In this document: positions 26,168-36,207 of the stretch, piece by piece
Numbering within the stretch: the first letter of the stretch is position 1
Layout: each line of letters starts with the position of its first letter
Source: JAEUPI01 sp046348365
GTDB taxonomy: Bacteria; Pseudomonadota; Gammaproteobacteria; Burkholderiales; Burkholderiaceae_C
Assembly: GCA_046348365.1 (NCBI GenBank)
Contig: JAXMEL010000008.1
Location: 1-64,000 of the forward strand
Direction: 5' to 3'
Length of the DNA: 64,000 nucleotides
Position numbers and translations under genes: made by a program
The notes under the pieces: generated by a model
What the model was told of the DNA's origin: nothing
The model's input: only the letters and a program-made list of their open reading frames with translations
Databases searched by the model: none

Positions 26168-26818
26168 TCAGTAATCAACAGGCAGGGGGTCGAGGCTGCG
26201 CCAAATGTACCATGTGGCCACCGAGCGATAAGGCGCCCAGGCATCGCCGACTTCGCGCGCCTCGACCCTCGACACCGGCTCGCCGCTGAAGTAGTTGACG
26301 CTGATGCCCTTGATGAGGCCGAGGTCGTCGAGCGGCAGCACGTCGGGGCGCATCAGGTGGAAGATCAGGAACATCTCCGCCGTCCAGCGGCCGATGCCGC
26401 GGATGCCCACCAGCTCCTCGATGATCGCCTCGTCGTCCATGTGCTGCCAGTTGCGCACATGCACCGTGCCGTCGTCGAAGTGCCGCGCCAGGTCGACCAG
26501 GTACTCGCTCTTGCGCGCCGACAGGCCGGCGCCGCGCAGCGCATCGGTTGCCGCGCCGAGCACTGCCTTGGGCGAGATGCGCGTCGAGGGGTTGCCGATG
26601 ACCTCGACGAAACGCGTCCACACCGACTGCGCCGCCTTCACCGAGATCTGCTGGCCGACGATCGAGCGCGCGAGCGTGGTGAATGCATCGCCGCGACTTT
26701 GCAGCCGCGCCTCGCCGAACCGCGGAATCAGCTTGCGCATCACGCGGTCGCGCTTGCCGAGATGCTTGCAGGCATCGTCCCAGTAGTCGGGCACGGCAAC
26801 GGACGCGCGAGTGGCCAT
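26168..26818 (-). CDS. DNA-3-methyladenine glycosylase II (AlkA-type, HhH-GPD)
   Basis: A 216-residue base-excision glycosylase. It carries SIVGQQISVKAAQSVWTRF, the helix-hairpin-helix VGIRGIGRWTAEMFLIF and the catalytic aspartate in VLPLDDLGLIKG. It lacks the N-terminal domain of E. coli AlkA and resembles the short alkylpurine glycosylases. It removes alkylated purines such as 3-methyladenine. It lies between cysS (11 bp) and accA, reading with them. Confidence 0.9.
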   Translation of the reverse strand: MATRASVAVPDYWDDACKHLGKRDRVMRKLIPRFGEARLQSRGDAFTTLARSIVGQQISVKAAQSVWTRFVEVIGNPSTRISPKAVLGAATDALRGAGLSARKSEYLVDLARHFDDGTVHVRNWQHMDDEAIIEELVGIRGIGRWTAEMFLIFHLMRPDVLPLDDLGLIKGISVNYFSGEPVSRVEAREVGDAWAPYRSVATWYIWRSLDPLPVDY

Positions 26819-26829
26819 CGCGGTGGTCC

Positions 26830-28215
26830 TCAGACGCGGACCCAGGTCGTGCCCTGGGGCGAGTCCTTCAGCTCGATGCCCTGCGCCGCGAGATCCTTGC
26901 GGATGCGGTCGGCTTCGGGGAAATTGCGCTCGGCCTTGGCCCTGGCGCGCGCGGCGATGAGCGCCTCGATGGCGCCGGCGGTTAGCCCCGCGCCGCCTGG
27001 CACTGCGCCCTGCAGATACGCCTTCGGCGGCTGCTGCAGGATGCCGAGCGTGCCCGCCAGCAGCTTGAGCTGCGTGGCCAGACGAACGTCGCGCGTGCGG
27101 TTCACCTCGGCCGCCAGCTCGAACAGTGCCGCCAGCGCTGCCGGGGTGTTGAAGTCGTCGTCCATCGCGGCGCGAAACGCCGTGGCGTGCGGTGCCGCCC
27201 AGTCGATCGTGCCCTCGCCCGCCGGCACCGCATCGAGCGCGGTGTACAGGCGCCGCAGCGCGACGCGCGCGTCGTCGAGATGGGCATCGCTGAAGTTGAA
27301 CGGGCTGCGGTAGTGCGTGCGCAGCATGAAGAAGCGCAGCGTCTCACCGTCGTAGCGCTCGAGCACATCGCGGATGGTGAAGAAGTTGCCGAGCGACTTC
27401 GACATCTTCTCGTTGTCGACGTTGAGAAAGCCGTTGTGCAGCCAGTACCTGACGAACGGCTTGCCGAACGCGCCCTCGCTCTGCGCGATCTCGTTCTCGT
27501 GGTGCGGGAACTGCAGGTCCATGCCGCCGCCGTGGATGTCGAAGGTCTGCCCCAGCAGCGCGCAGCTCATCGCCGAGCATTCGATGTGCCAGCCCGGGCG
27601 GCCGCGGCCGTAGGCGCTGTCGAACTGCGCGTCGGCGGGTTCGTCGGCCTTGGCCGCCTTCCAGAGCACGAAGTCGAGCGGATCGTCCTTGCCCTCGTGC
27701 ACCGCCACGCGCTCGCCGGCGCGCAGCTCGTCGAGGCTCCTGCCGCTCAGCTTGCCGTAGCCGGGGAACTTGCGCACCGCGAAGTTCACGTCGCCGCTCG
27801 AGGCCTTGTAGGCCAGGCCCTTGCGCTCGAGCGTGCCGATCAGGTCGAGCATCTGGCCCACGTAGTCGGTCGCGCGCGGCTCGTGGGTCGGCGCCGCGGT
27901 GCCGATGGCGGCGAGATCGCGCCGCATCGCGGCGATCATCTCGTCGGTGAGCGCGCGGATCGTGATGCCGCGCTCGACCGCACGCTTGATGATCTTGTCT
28001 TCGATGTCGGTGATGTTGCGCACGTAGGTGACGCGGTAGCCGCTTGCCTGCAGCCAGCGGTAGACCACGTCGAAGGCCATCATCATGCGCGCGTGGCCCA
28101 TGTGGCAGAGGTCGTAGATCGTCATGCCGCACACGTACATCCGCACGTGGCCGGGCTCGATCGGTACGAAGGGTTCGACGCGGCGCGTCAGCGAGTTGTG
28201 GATCTGCAGGCTCAT
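26830..28215 (-). CDS. cysS: Cysteinyl-tRNA synthetase
   Basis: A 461-residue class I synthetase charging tRNA-Cys. It shows the zinc ligand Cys29 in MYVCGMTIYDL, the HIGH-type motif HMGH at 38-41, further zinc ligands in WHIECSAMS and FPHHENEIAQSE, and KMSKSLGN. The C-terminal anticodon-binding part ends KDSPQGTTWVRV. Length is normal. A TATACT -10-like box about 40 bp upstream of the start is a possible promoter, with a weak -35. It is divergent from the TPR gene. Confidence 0.97.
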   Translation of the reverse strand: MSLQIHNSLTRRVEPFVPIEPGHVRMYVCGMTIYDLCHMGHARMMMAFDVVYRWLQASGYRVTYVRNITDIEDKIIKRAVERGITIRALTDEMIAAMRRDLAAIGTAAPTHEPRATDYVGQMLDLIGTLERKGLAYKASSGDVNFAVRKFPGYGKLSGRSLDELRAGERVAVHEGKDDPLDFVLWKAAKADEPADAQFDSAYGRGRPGWHIECSAMSCALLGQTFDIHGGGMDLQFPHHENEIAQSEGAFGKPFVRYWLHNGFLNVDNEKMSKSLGNFFTIRDVLERYDGETLRFFMLRTHYRSPFNFSDAHLDDARVALRRLYTALDAVPAGEGTIDWAAPHATAFRAAMDDDFNTPAALAALFELAAEVNRTRDVRLATQLKLLAGTLGILQQPPKAYLQGAVPGGAGLTAGAIEALIAARARAKAERNFPEADRIRKDLAAQGIELKDSPQGTTWVRV

Positions 28216-28296
28216 GAGCCCAGGGCGCGCGCTCGGCTCGATACAATCGATCCAGTATAGCGGCGTGCCCCTCGTAGATCGATACCCGAACGACCC

Positions 28297-28809
28297 GTGC
28301 GAACCCTCCGCCGCCCCTGTGTGTTGGCCGTTGCGTGCTGGGCGCTGGCGGGCGCTGCCGCAGCGCAGGACACGCGCGAGATCGACCGCCTCTTCCGCGG
28401 CGGCGACACCGCCGCGGCGCTGCGCAAGGCCGACGAGGCGATCGCACAGCGGCCGCGCGATGCGGCGCTGCGCTTCCAGCGCGCGGTGATGTTGTCGGAG
28501 CTCAAACGCACGGCCGAAGCCGTCGACGCGCTGACGCGCATGACCGAGGATTTCCCGGAGCTTCCCGAGCCCTACAACAACCTGGCCGTGCTGCATGCGG
28601 CGAGCGGCCAGATCGACCGCGCACGCGAGCTGCTCGAAACCGCGCTGCGGCACGACCCGTCGTACTTCACCGCGCACGAGAACCTGGGCGACATCTACGT
28701 GCGCCTGGCGCTGCGGGCCTACGAGCGCGCGGCGGCCGGCGCTCGCGCCGAGCCGAACCTGCAGCGCAAGCTGCGCCTCGCGCGTGAGCTGGCGGCCGGC
28801 CGGCCCTGA
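28297..28809 (+). CDS. Exported TPR-repeat protein
   Basis: A 170-residue periplasmic protein: signal peptide (VLAVACWALAGAAAAQ) then three to four tetratricopeptide repeats, for example GDTAAALRKADEAIAQRPRD and PYNNLAVLHAASGQIDRARE. TPR arrays bind other proteins; the partner here is unknown. The start is GTG. It lies upstream of the two cyclophilin genes, an arrangement conserved in Burkholderiales, which suggests a role in envelope protein folding. Confidence 0.8.
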   Translation: MRTLRRPCVLAVACWALAGAAAAQDTREIDRLFRGGDTAAALRKADEAIAQRPRDAALRFQRAVMLSELKRTAEAVDALTRMTEDFPELPEPYNNLAVLHAASGQIDRARELLETALRHDPSYFTAHENLGDIYVRLALRAYERAAAGARAEPNLQRKLRLARELAAGRP

Positions 28810-28855
28810 ACATCACCCGAATATCGATTTGTCATCCCACCTAGGAGTGCCCTGC

Positions 28856-29422
28856 ATGTTTCGAATCCTCCGTGCCCTGTTGATGCTCGTGCTGGCCATC
28901 GGCGCGGGCCAGGCCGCCTGGGCGCAGAAGGTGCGCCTGGCCACCAGCCAGGGCGACATCGTCGTCGAGCTCGACGCGGCCAAGGCGCCGAAGTCGGTCG
29001 AGAACTTTCTGCAGTACGTGAAGGACGGCCACTACGACGGCACGATCTTCCACCGCGTGATCGCCGGCTTCATGATCCAGGGCGGCGGCTTCGACGCCAG
29101 CATGAAGCAGAAACCCACGCGCGCGCCGATCGCGCTCGAAAGCCGCAACGGCCTCGCCAACGCGCGCGGCACGCTGGCGATGGCGCGCACGATGGTGCCC
29201 GACTCGGCAACGAGCCAGTTCTTCATCAACGTGGTCGACAATCCGCGCCTGGATGCCGCCAACTCGCCCGACGGCAACGGCTATGCGGTGTTCGGCAAGG
29301 TGGTCGCCGGCATGGACGTGGTCGACAAGATCCGCGCCGTGCCGGTGGGCGACAAGGGCGGCCACCAGAACGTCCCCCTGCAACCCGTGGTCATCCAGAA
29401 GGCCACGCTGGAGAAGAACTGA
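28856..29422 (+). CDS. ppiA: Periplasmic peptidyl-prolyl cis-trans isomerase (cyclophilin)
   Basis: A 188-residue cyclophilin with a signal peptide (RALLMLVLAIGAGQAAWAQ), hence periplasmic. The active-site stretch is IFHRVIAGFMIQGGGF, with SATSQFFINVVDN and YAVFGKVVAGMDVVDKI. It speeds proline isomerisation in exported proteins. The ATG is preceded by TAGGAG. Its stop overlaps the start of the cytosolic paralogue ppiB (TGATG), and the two share an almost identical 86-bp segment. Confidence 0.93.
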   Translation: MFRILRALLMLVLAIGAGQAAWAQKVRLATSQGDIVVELDAAKAPKSVENFLQYVKDGHYDGTIFHRVIAGFMIQGGGFDASMKQKPTRAPIALESRNGLANARGTLAMARTMVPDSATSQFFINVVDNPRLDAANSPDGNGYAVFGKVVAGMDVVDKIRAVPVGDKGGHQNVPLQPVVIQKATLEKN

Positions 29423-29925
29423 TGACCAAGACCGTTGAACTCACCACCAGCGCCGGCACCGTGCGCCTCGCGCTCGACGACGCGAAGGCGCCCGTCACGA
29501 CCGCCAACTTCCTGCAGTACGTGAAGGACGGCCACTACGACGGCACGATCTTCCACCGCGTGATCCAGGGCTTCATGATCCAGGGCGGCGGCTTCGAGCC
29601 CGGCATGCGCCAGAAGAGCACGCGCGCAACGATCACCAACGAGGCCAGCAACGGCCTCAAGAACGACCGCTACACGGTCGCCATGGCGCGCACGTCGGCG
29701 CCGCATTCGGCCAGCGCACAGTTCTTCATCAACACCACCGACAACGGCTTCCTGAACTTCAAGAGCGAGACGCCGCAGGGCTGGGGCTATGCCGTGTTCG
29801 GCAAGGTGGTCGCGGGCACCGACGTCGTCGACGCGATCGAGAAGGTCGCCACCGGCAACAGCGGCGGCCATGGCGACGTACCGGTCGAAGACGTGGTGAT
29901 TCTCAAGGCCGTCGAGGTGGCCTGA
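29422..29925 (+). CDS. ppiB: Cytosolic peptidyl-prolyl cis-trans isomerase (cyclophilin)
   Basis: A 167-residue cyclophilin without signal peptide. The same motifs as in ppiA are seen: IFHRVIQGFMIQGGGF, SASAQFFINTTDNGFLNF and YAVFGKVVAGTDVVDAI. It assists folding of cytosolic proteins. It is translationally coupled to ppiA (1-bp overlap) and followed after 24 bp by lpxH, a placement also seen in other proteobacteria. Confidence 0.93.
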   Translation: MTKTVELTTSAGTVRLALDDAKAPVTTANFLQYVKDGHYDGTIFHRVIQGFMIQGGGFEPGMRQKSTRATITNEASNGLKNDRYTVAMARTSAPHSASAQFFINTTDNGFLNFKSETPQGWGYAVFGKVVAGTDVVDAIEKVATGNSGGHGDVPVEDVVILKAVEVA

Positions 29926-29949
29926 GCGCCACCGGCAGGGCGCACGCCG

Positions 29950-30744
29950 ATGACCGTCGCGTCGCCGCTGCCGCTCACCGAGTTCGCCGCGCCGGCGGCG
30001 TGGCGCACGATCGAGCTGCTGTCGGACGTGCACCTGCAGGCCGACGCGCCGCGCACCTTCGAGGCCTGGCGCCGTCAGCTGCTGGAAACCGACGCCGACG
30101 CGGTGCTGATGCTCGGCGACCTGTTCGAAGTCTGGGTCGGCGACGATGCGCGCGACGGTGAATTCGAAAGCCGCTGCGTGCAGACGCTGCGCGAGGCCGC
30201 GTCGCGCCGCACGCTCGGCTTCATGGCGGGCAACCGCGACTTCCTGCTCGGCGCGGCCATGTGCACGGCGAGCGGCATGCAGGCCTTGCCCGACGCGACG
30301 GTGCTGCGCTTCGGCGGCCACCGCTTCGTGCTGACCCATGGCGACGCGCTGTGCCTCGCCGACGCGCCGTACCAGCAGTTCCGCGCCCAGGTGCGCGGCG
30401 CCGCGTGGCAGTGCGACTTCCTCGCCCGGCCGCTGCCGGAACGGCAGCGCATGGCGCGCACGATGCGCGATGCCAGCACGGCGCACCAGGCCGCCCGGCC
30501 CGAAGCGCTGTGGGCCGATGTCGACGCCACGGCAGCGCTGCAACTGCTGGCCGCGGCCGGCAGCGATGTCTTGATCCACGGCCACACGCATCGGCCCGGC
30601 CGCAACGCGCTGTCGCCCACCGCGATGCGCCACGTGCTGAGCGACTGGGACTTCGACGGCGCCCAGCCGCGCGGCACCGTGCTGCGCCTCGACGCCGCCG
30701 GTTGCATCGAGGCGCGGCCGGCGCTGGCGATCACCGCCGCGTGA
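29950..30744 (+). CDS. lpxH: UDP-2,3-diacylglucosamine diphosphatase
   Basis: A 264-residue calcineurin-like phosphoesterase of lipid A synthesis, splitting UDP-2,3-diacylglucosamine to lipid X and UMP at the inner membrane. The metal motifs are in order: SDVHL (25-29), GDLFEVWVGDD (56-66), GNRDFLLG, LTHGD and GHTHRPG. Slightly longer than E. coli LpxH because of an N-terminal extension. It belongs to the cyclophilin unit and is followed after 4 bp by mtfA. Confidence 0.94.
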   Translation: MTVASPLPLTEFAAPAAWRTIELLSDVHLQADAPRTFEAWRRQLLETDADAVLMLGDLFEVWVGDDARDGEFESRCVQTLREAASRRTLGFMAGNRDFLLGAAMCTASGMQALPDATVLRFGGHRFVLTHGDALCLADAPYQQFRAQVRGAAWQCDFLARPLPERQRMARTMRDASTAHQAARPEALWADVDATAALQLLAAAGSDVLIHGHTHRPGRNALSPTAMRHVLSDWDFDGAQPRGTVLRLDAAGCIEARPALAITAA

Positions 30745-30748
30745 GGCC

Positions 30749-31531
30749 ATGAAGCGCCTGCTGCAGCGCTGGCGCACGCACCGCGAGGCGCGCGTGCTGG
30801 CACGGCGCGCGATCTCCGACGCGCTGTGGGCGCAGACGGTGGCCGCGCTGCCGTTCGTGGCGAGGCTGAGCCGGGGCGACCTCGACGAACTTCGGCGCCT
30901 CGCGAGCCTCTTCCTCGACCAGAAGGAGTTCGCCGGCGCCGGCGGCCTGGAGGTGACCGACGCGATGGCCGTGCACATCGCGGCGCAGGCCTGCCTGCCG
31001 GTGTTGCGGCTGGGCCTGGCGCCATACCGCGGCTTCGTGGGCATCGTCGTGCATCCCGACGAGGTGGTCGCGCCGCGCGAGGTGATCGACGACGACGGCA
31101 TCGTCCACAACTACGACGAGGTGCTGACCGGCGAGGCCATGGAAGGCGGGCCGCTGATGCTGGCCTGGACCGACGTGCACGCCGCGGGCGAGACGGCCGA
31201 CTGGGCCTACAACGTGGTGATCCACGAGTTCGCGCACGTGATCGACATGGGCGACGGCAGGCCCGACGGCATTCCGCCGTTGCCGAGCGCAGCGGCCCGC
31301 CGCAACTGGGCTGCCACGATCGAAGCCGACTACGAAAGCTTCTGCACCCGCGTCGACGCCGACGAAGACACCGTGCTCGACCCCTACGGCGCCGAAGCGA
31401 TCGACGAGTTCTTCGCCGTGGCCGTGGAGGCCTTCTTCGTCGCGCCGCAGCCGATGCGCGCGGAGCACCCGGCGCTGTACGCGCTCTTCGCCGCGTACTT
31501 CGGCCAGGACCCTGCCGCCAACGAGCGCTAG
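30749..31531 (+). CDS. mtfA: Zinc-dependent peptidase, MtfA family
   Basis: A 260-residue member of the MtfA (DUF980/M90) family. The zinc motif is HEFAH at 159-163, with the third ligand expected in EFFAVAVEAFF. In E. coli MtfA titrates the Mlc repressor and has aminopeptidase activity; whether it controls sugar uptake here is unknown. It begins 4 bp after lpxH and its last 4 bp overlap the end of convergent clpA. Confidence 0.9.
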   Translation: MKRLLQRWRTHREARVLARRAISDALWAQTVAALPFVARLSRGDLDELRRLASLFLDQKEFAGAGGLEVTDAMAVHIAAQACLPVLRLGLAPYRGFVGIVVHPDEVVAPREVIDDDGIVHNYDEVLTGEAMEGGPLMLAWTDVHAAGETADWAYNVVIHEFAHVIDMGDGRPDGIPPLPSAAARRNWAATIEADYESFCTRVDADEDTVLDPYGAEAIDEFFAVAVEAFFVAPQPMRAEHPALYALFAAYFGQDPAANER

Positions 31532-33831
31532 ACCTGCGACGCCTCGGTCTTGGGCTTGTCGCTCTTGCGCGGCGGCTGGATGTCGAGCAGCACCTCGCCC
31601 TTGTCGTCGATGTCCACCGTCAGGCGGCCACCATCGACCAGCCGGCCGAACAGCAGCTCGTCGGCCAGCGCGCGGCGGATCGTGTCCTGGATCAGCCGCT
31701 GCATCGGGCGCGCGCCCATCAGCGGGTCGAAGCCCTTCTTGGCCAGGTGCTTGCGCAGGCCGTCGGTGAAGGCGACCTCGACCTTCTTCTCGGCGAGCTG
31801 GCTCTCGAGCTGCAGCAGGAACTTGTCGACCACACGCAGGATGATCTCCTCGTCGAGCGCGCGGAAGCTGACGATCGCGTCGAGCCGGTTGCGGAACTCG
31901 GGCGTGAACAGCCGCTTGATGTCGGCCATCTCGTCGCCCTGCTCGCGCTTGGTGGTGAAGCCGATCGTCGCCTTGCCCATCGTCTCGGCGCCCGCGTTGG
32001 TGGTCATGATGATGATCACGTTGCGGAAGTCGGCCTTGCGCCCGTTGTTGTCGGTGAGGGTCCCATGGTCCATCACCTGCAGCAGCACGTTGAAGACGTC
32101 GGGGTGCGCCTTCTCGATCTCGTCGAGCAGCAGCACGGCGTGCGGCTTCTTGGTCACCGCCTCGGTGAGCAGGCCGCCCTGGTCGAAGCCCACGTAGCCC
32201 GGCGGCGCGCCGATGAGGCGGCTCACCGCATGGCGCTCCATGTATTCCGACATGTCGAAGCGGATCAGCTCGATGCCGAGGATGTAGGCGAGCTGCTTGG
32301 CGACCTCGGTCTTGCCGACGCCGGTGGGGCCCGAGAACAGGAACGAGCCGATCGGCTTGTCGGGCTTGCCGAGGCCCGAGCGCGCCATCTTGATCGCCGC
32401 GGCGAGCGCCTCGATCGCGGCCTCCTGGCCGAAGACCACGCTCTTCAGGTCGCGCTCGAGGCTCTTCAGCTTGCCGCGGTCGTCGCTCGACACCGAAGCC
32501 GGCGGGATGCGCGCGATCTTGGCCACGATCTCCTCGACCTCGCTCTTGGTGATCGTCTTCTTGCGCTTGGCCACCGGCAGGATGCGCTGCGCCGCGCCGG
32601 CCTCGTCGATCACGTCGATCGCCTTGTCGGGCAGGTGGCGGTCGTTGATGTACTTGGCCGACAGCTCGGCCGCCGCCTGCAGCGCGCCGAGCGCGTACTT
32701 GACGCTGTGGTGATCCTCGAAGCGCGACTTCAGCCCCTTGAGGATCTCGATCGTCTGCTCGACCGAAGGCTCGACGACGTCGATCTTCTGGAAGCGCCGC
32801 GACAGCGCCGCGTCCTTCTCGAAGATGCCGCGGTATTCGGTGAACGTGGTCGCGCCGATGCACTTCATCGCGCCGGTGGACAGCGCCGGCTTCAGCAGGT
32901 TGCTCGCGTCGAGCGTGCCGCCCGAGGCGGCGCCGGCGCCGATCAGCGTGTGGATCTCGTCGATGAACAGGATCGCGCTCGGCTGGTCCTTCAGCGCCTT
33001 GAGCACGCCCTTCAGGCGCTGCTCGAAGTCGCCGCGATACTTGGTGCCCGCCAGCAGCGCGCCCATGTCGAGCGAATACACGGTCGAGGCGGCCAGCACC
33101 TCGGGCACGTCGGCCTGCGTGATGCGCCAGGCCAGGCCTTCGGCAATCGCCGTCTTGCCCACGCCGGCCTCGCCGACCAGCAGCGGGTTGTTCTTGCGGC
33201 GCCGGCACAACACCTGGATCACCCGCTCGACCTCGGCCTCGCGGCCGATCAGCGGGTCGATCTTGCCGTCGCGCGCCATCTGGTTGAGGTTCTGCGTGAA
33301 CTGATCCAGCGGCGAGCCCTTGCCGCCGTCGGCGGCGTCTTCCTTCTCGGCCTCGGGACTGCCCTCGTTGGACTTGGGCGCCTCCGGCGGGTCGGACTTC
33401 TTGATGCCGTGGGCGATGTAGTTCACCACGTCGAGCCGCGTCACGCCCTGCTGGTGCAGGTAGTACACCGCGTGCGAATCCTTCTCGCCGAAGATCGCCA
33501 CCAGCACGTTGGCGCCGGTGACCTCCTTTTTGCCCGAGCCGGTGGACTGCACGTGCATGATCGCGCGCTGGATCACGCGCTGAAAGCCGAGGGTCGGCTG
33601 CGTGTCGACCTCCTCGGTGCCGCTGACGGTGGGCGTGTTCTCCTTGATGAAGCCGGTGAGGCTCTTGCGCAGATCCTCGATGTTGGCGGCGCAGGCGCGC
33701 AGCACCTCGGCCGCGGACGGGTTGTCCAGCAGGGCGAGCAGCAGGTGCTCGACCGTGATGAACTCGTGCCGCTGCTGGCGCGCCTCGACGAACGCCATGT
33801 GCAGACTGACTTCCAGCTCTTGCGCGATCAT
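31528..33831 (-). CDS. clpA: ATP-dependent Clp protease ATP-binding subunit ClpA
   Basis: A 767-residue AAA+ unfoldase for ClpP. An N-domain (MIAQELEVSLHMAFVEARQQ) binds ClpS; the first AAA module has GEAGVGKTAIAEG and FIDEIHTLIGAG, the second GPTGVGKTEVAKQ and LLDEIEKAHPDVF. The ClpP-binding IGF loop is visible as ATIGF. The start MIAQELE was chosen because it overlaps the clpS stop (ATGA) and matches the family; upstream in-frame starts lie inside clpS. It degrades N-end-rule and misfolded proteins. Confidence 0.97.
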   Translation of the reverse strand: MIAQELEVSLHMAFVEARQQRHEFITVEHLLLALLDNPSAAEVLRACAANIEDLRKSLTGFIKENTPTVSGTEEVDTQPTLGFQRVIQRAIMHVQSTGSGKKEVTGANVLVAIFGEKDSHAVYYLHQQGVTRLDVVNYIAHGIKKSDPPEAPKSNEGSPEAEKEDAADGGKGSPLDQFTQNLNQMARDGKIDPLIGREAEVERVIQVLCRRRKNNPLLVGEAGVGKTAIAEGLAWRITQADVPEVLAASTVYSLDMGALLAGTKYRGDFEQRLKGVLKALKDQPSAILFIDEIHTLIGAGAASGGTLDASNLLKPALSTGAMKCIGATTFTEYRGIFEKDAALSRRFQKIDVVEPSVEQTIEILKGLKSRFEDHHSVKYALGALQAAAELSAKYINDRHLPDKAIDVIDEAGAAQRILPVAKRKKTITKSEVEEIVAKIARIPPASVSSDDRGKLKSLERDLKSVVFGQEAAIEALAAAIKMARSGLGKPDKPIGSFLFSGPTGVGKTEVAKQLAYILGIELIRFDMSEYMERHAVSRLIGAPPGYVGFDQGGLLTEAVTKKPHAVLLLDEIEKAHPDVFNVLLQVMDHGTLTDNNGRKADFRNVIIIMTTNAGAETMGKATIGFTTKREQGDEMADIKRLFTPEFRNRLDAIVSFRALDEEIILRVVDKFLLQLESQLAEKKVEVAFTDGLRKHLAKKGFDPLMGARPMQRLIQDTIRRALADELLFGRLVDGGRLTVDIDDKGEVLLDIQPPRKSDKPKTEASQV

Positions 33832-34184
33832 GCAGCCTCCATAATGCACTGCAGGGGATGCCCGGCGCGGCGCGCCGCGGCCAGGACCAGTTCGACCTTG
33901 GTGGCGGCCACGTCCTTCGAATAGACGCCGCAGACGCCCCGGCCCTCGTGGTGGATCTTCAGCATGATCTGCGTGGCCGTTTCCAGGTCACGCTTGAAGT
34001 AGTGCTGCAGCACCATGACGACGAACTCCATCGGCGTGAAATCGTCGTTGAGCATCACCACCTGGAACATGCGCGGCGGCTTGGTGCGCGCCGTCTGCCG
34101 CTCGGCCACGACCGAGCCCTGACCGCCGTCGGTGCGGGTGACGGCCGGTGCCGGAGGTAAGGGTTTCGGCGGGTCCGAAGCCAT
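33828..34184 (-). CDS. clpS: ATP-dependent Clp protease adaptor ClpS
   Basis: A 118-residue adaptor that hands N-end-rule substrates to ClpA. A flexible N-terminal extension of about 35 residues is followed by the core: MFQVVMLNDDFTPMEFVVMVLQ with the DD and M of the N-degron pocket, ATQIMLKIHHEGRGVCGVYSKDVA, and the C-terminal helix. It overlaps clpA by 4 bp, so the pair is translationally coupled. Confidence 0.95.
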   Translation of the reverse strand: MASDPPKPLPPAPAVTRTDGGQGSVVAERQTARTKPPRMFQVVMLNDDFTPMEFVVMVLQHYFKRDLETATQIMLKIHHEGRGVCGVYSKDVAATKVELVLAAARRAGHPLQCIMEAA

Positions 34185-34525
34185 GGGTCATTCTATCGAG
34201 TCGGCCATCGGGCCGCCGTTGTGCGGCATGTTGCACGGCCGCACGGCACGCCTGGCCGTGAAAAGCGGCATCCGGGCGGCCAGACGGAATGCCGCCAGCG
34301 CTGGCCGGGCCGCGAACCCGTCCCGCCAGCCCACCGGCCGCCGCGCACGCATCGAGCGGGCGACTTGTCATCGCACACCGATGCGGCCTCGCGCCGCGTT
34401 GTTGGATTCGAATCACCGATGCATTGGCCCTAAGGGCACCGAGGCCTTCCCCGCCTTGACGCCCCACGACAGCGCTGCACAGAATCGGCGCAAACAACAT
34501 AACGGCCGCTTTGAGGAGGACAGCA
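34185..34525. other. Divergent intergenic region clpS / csp
   Basis: About 340 bp without a gene. It must hold the clpS promoter (not identified) and the cold-shock promoter. GC content falls toward the csp side. No long hairpin or second small gene was found; short frames across it lack ribosome sites and plausible composition. Confidence 0.6.
34456..34485 (+). promoter_or_regulatory. Probable sigma70 promoter of the cold-shock gene
   Basis: TTGACG (34456-34461) and CAGAAT (34480-34485) are separated by 18 bp, a reasonable -35/-10 pair. It would give a leader of about 35 nt before the csp start, shorter than the long E. coli cspA leader. Confidence 0.5.
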
Positions 34526-34744
34526 ATGGCCACTGGCACGGTCAAGTGGTTCAACAATGCCAAGGGCTTCGGGTTCATCGAGCCCGACGGTGGAGGTGGC
34601 GACGTGTTCGCGCATTTCTCTGCCGTCAAGATGGACGGCTACCGCACGCTCGAGCAGGGCAGCCGCGTGCGCTTCGAACTCGTCGAGGGCCCCAAGGGCA
34701 ACCTGGCGCAGAACATCGAGCTCCTCGAAAGCTCCGTCGACTGA
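34526..34744 (+). CDS. Cold-shock-domain protein
   Basis: A 72-residue single-stranded nucleic-acid-binding protein of the CspA family. RNP1 is KGFGFI (13-18) and RNP2 is VFAHF (27-31), starting MATGTVKWFNNAKGFGFIEP. A strong GAGGAGGA ribosome site lies 5 bases before the ATG. Such proteins act as RNA chaperones in cold or growth transitions. It stands alone and is followed by a hairpin terminator. Confidence 0.95.
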   Translation: MATGTVKWFNNAKGFGFIEPDGGGGDVFAHFSAVKMDGYRTLEQGSRVRFELVEGPKGNLAQNIELLESSVD

Positions 34745-34777
34745 GCCACGCCGGGGCGACCGGGCGCCACGAGCGAC

Positions 34778-34800
34778 GAGGGCCCGCAGCGCGGGCCCTC
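34778..34800 (+). terminator. Hairpin after the cold-shock gene
   Basis: GAGGGCCCGC and GCGGGCCCTC form a perfect 10-bp stem with loop AGC, 33 bp after the csp stop. No T run follows, so it may be an imperfect terminator or an RNA-stabilising hairpin. Confidence 0.6.
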
Positions 34801-34807
34801 ACGGATC

Positions 34808-34837
34808 GGCCGGCGACGCCAAGGCGTCGCGCCGGCC
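34808..34837 (-). terminator. Hairpin directly after icd
   Basis: GGCCGGCGACGCC pairs with GGCGTCGCGCCGGCC (one 2-base bulge) immediately beyond the icd stop codon on the minus strand. With the neighbouring hairpin it separates the convergent csp and icd genes. It lacks a U tract. Confidence 0.5.
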
Positions 34838-36091
<1,254 letters not shown>

Positions 36092-36207
36092 GTGGCTTGG
36101 CTCCGCGCGTGATCTTGAACGAAACGACTGCCCCGGCACGGCTTGCCGGGGACCGCGAATTCTAGTTCACGCCCACTGAACCAGCGCTGACGCGAAGCGC
36201 CGACGAT

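Noticed and set aside
28216..28296. Divergent promoter pair between cysS and the TPR gene
   Set aside because: TATACT and GTATAG-like boxes exist, but no matching -35 elements; only mentioned under cysS.
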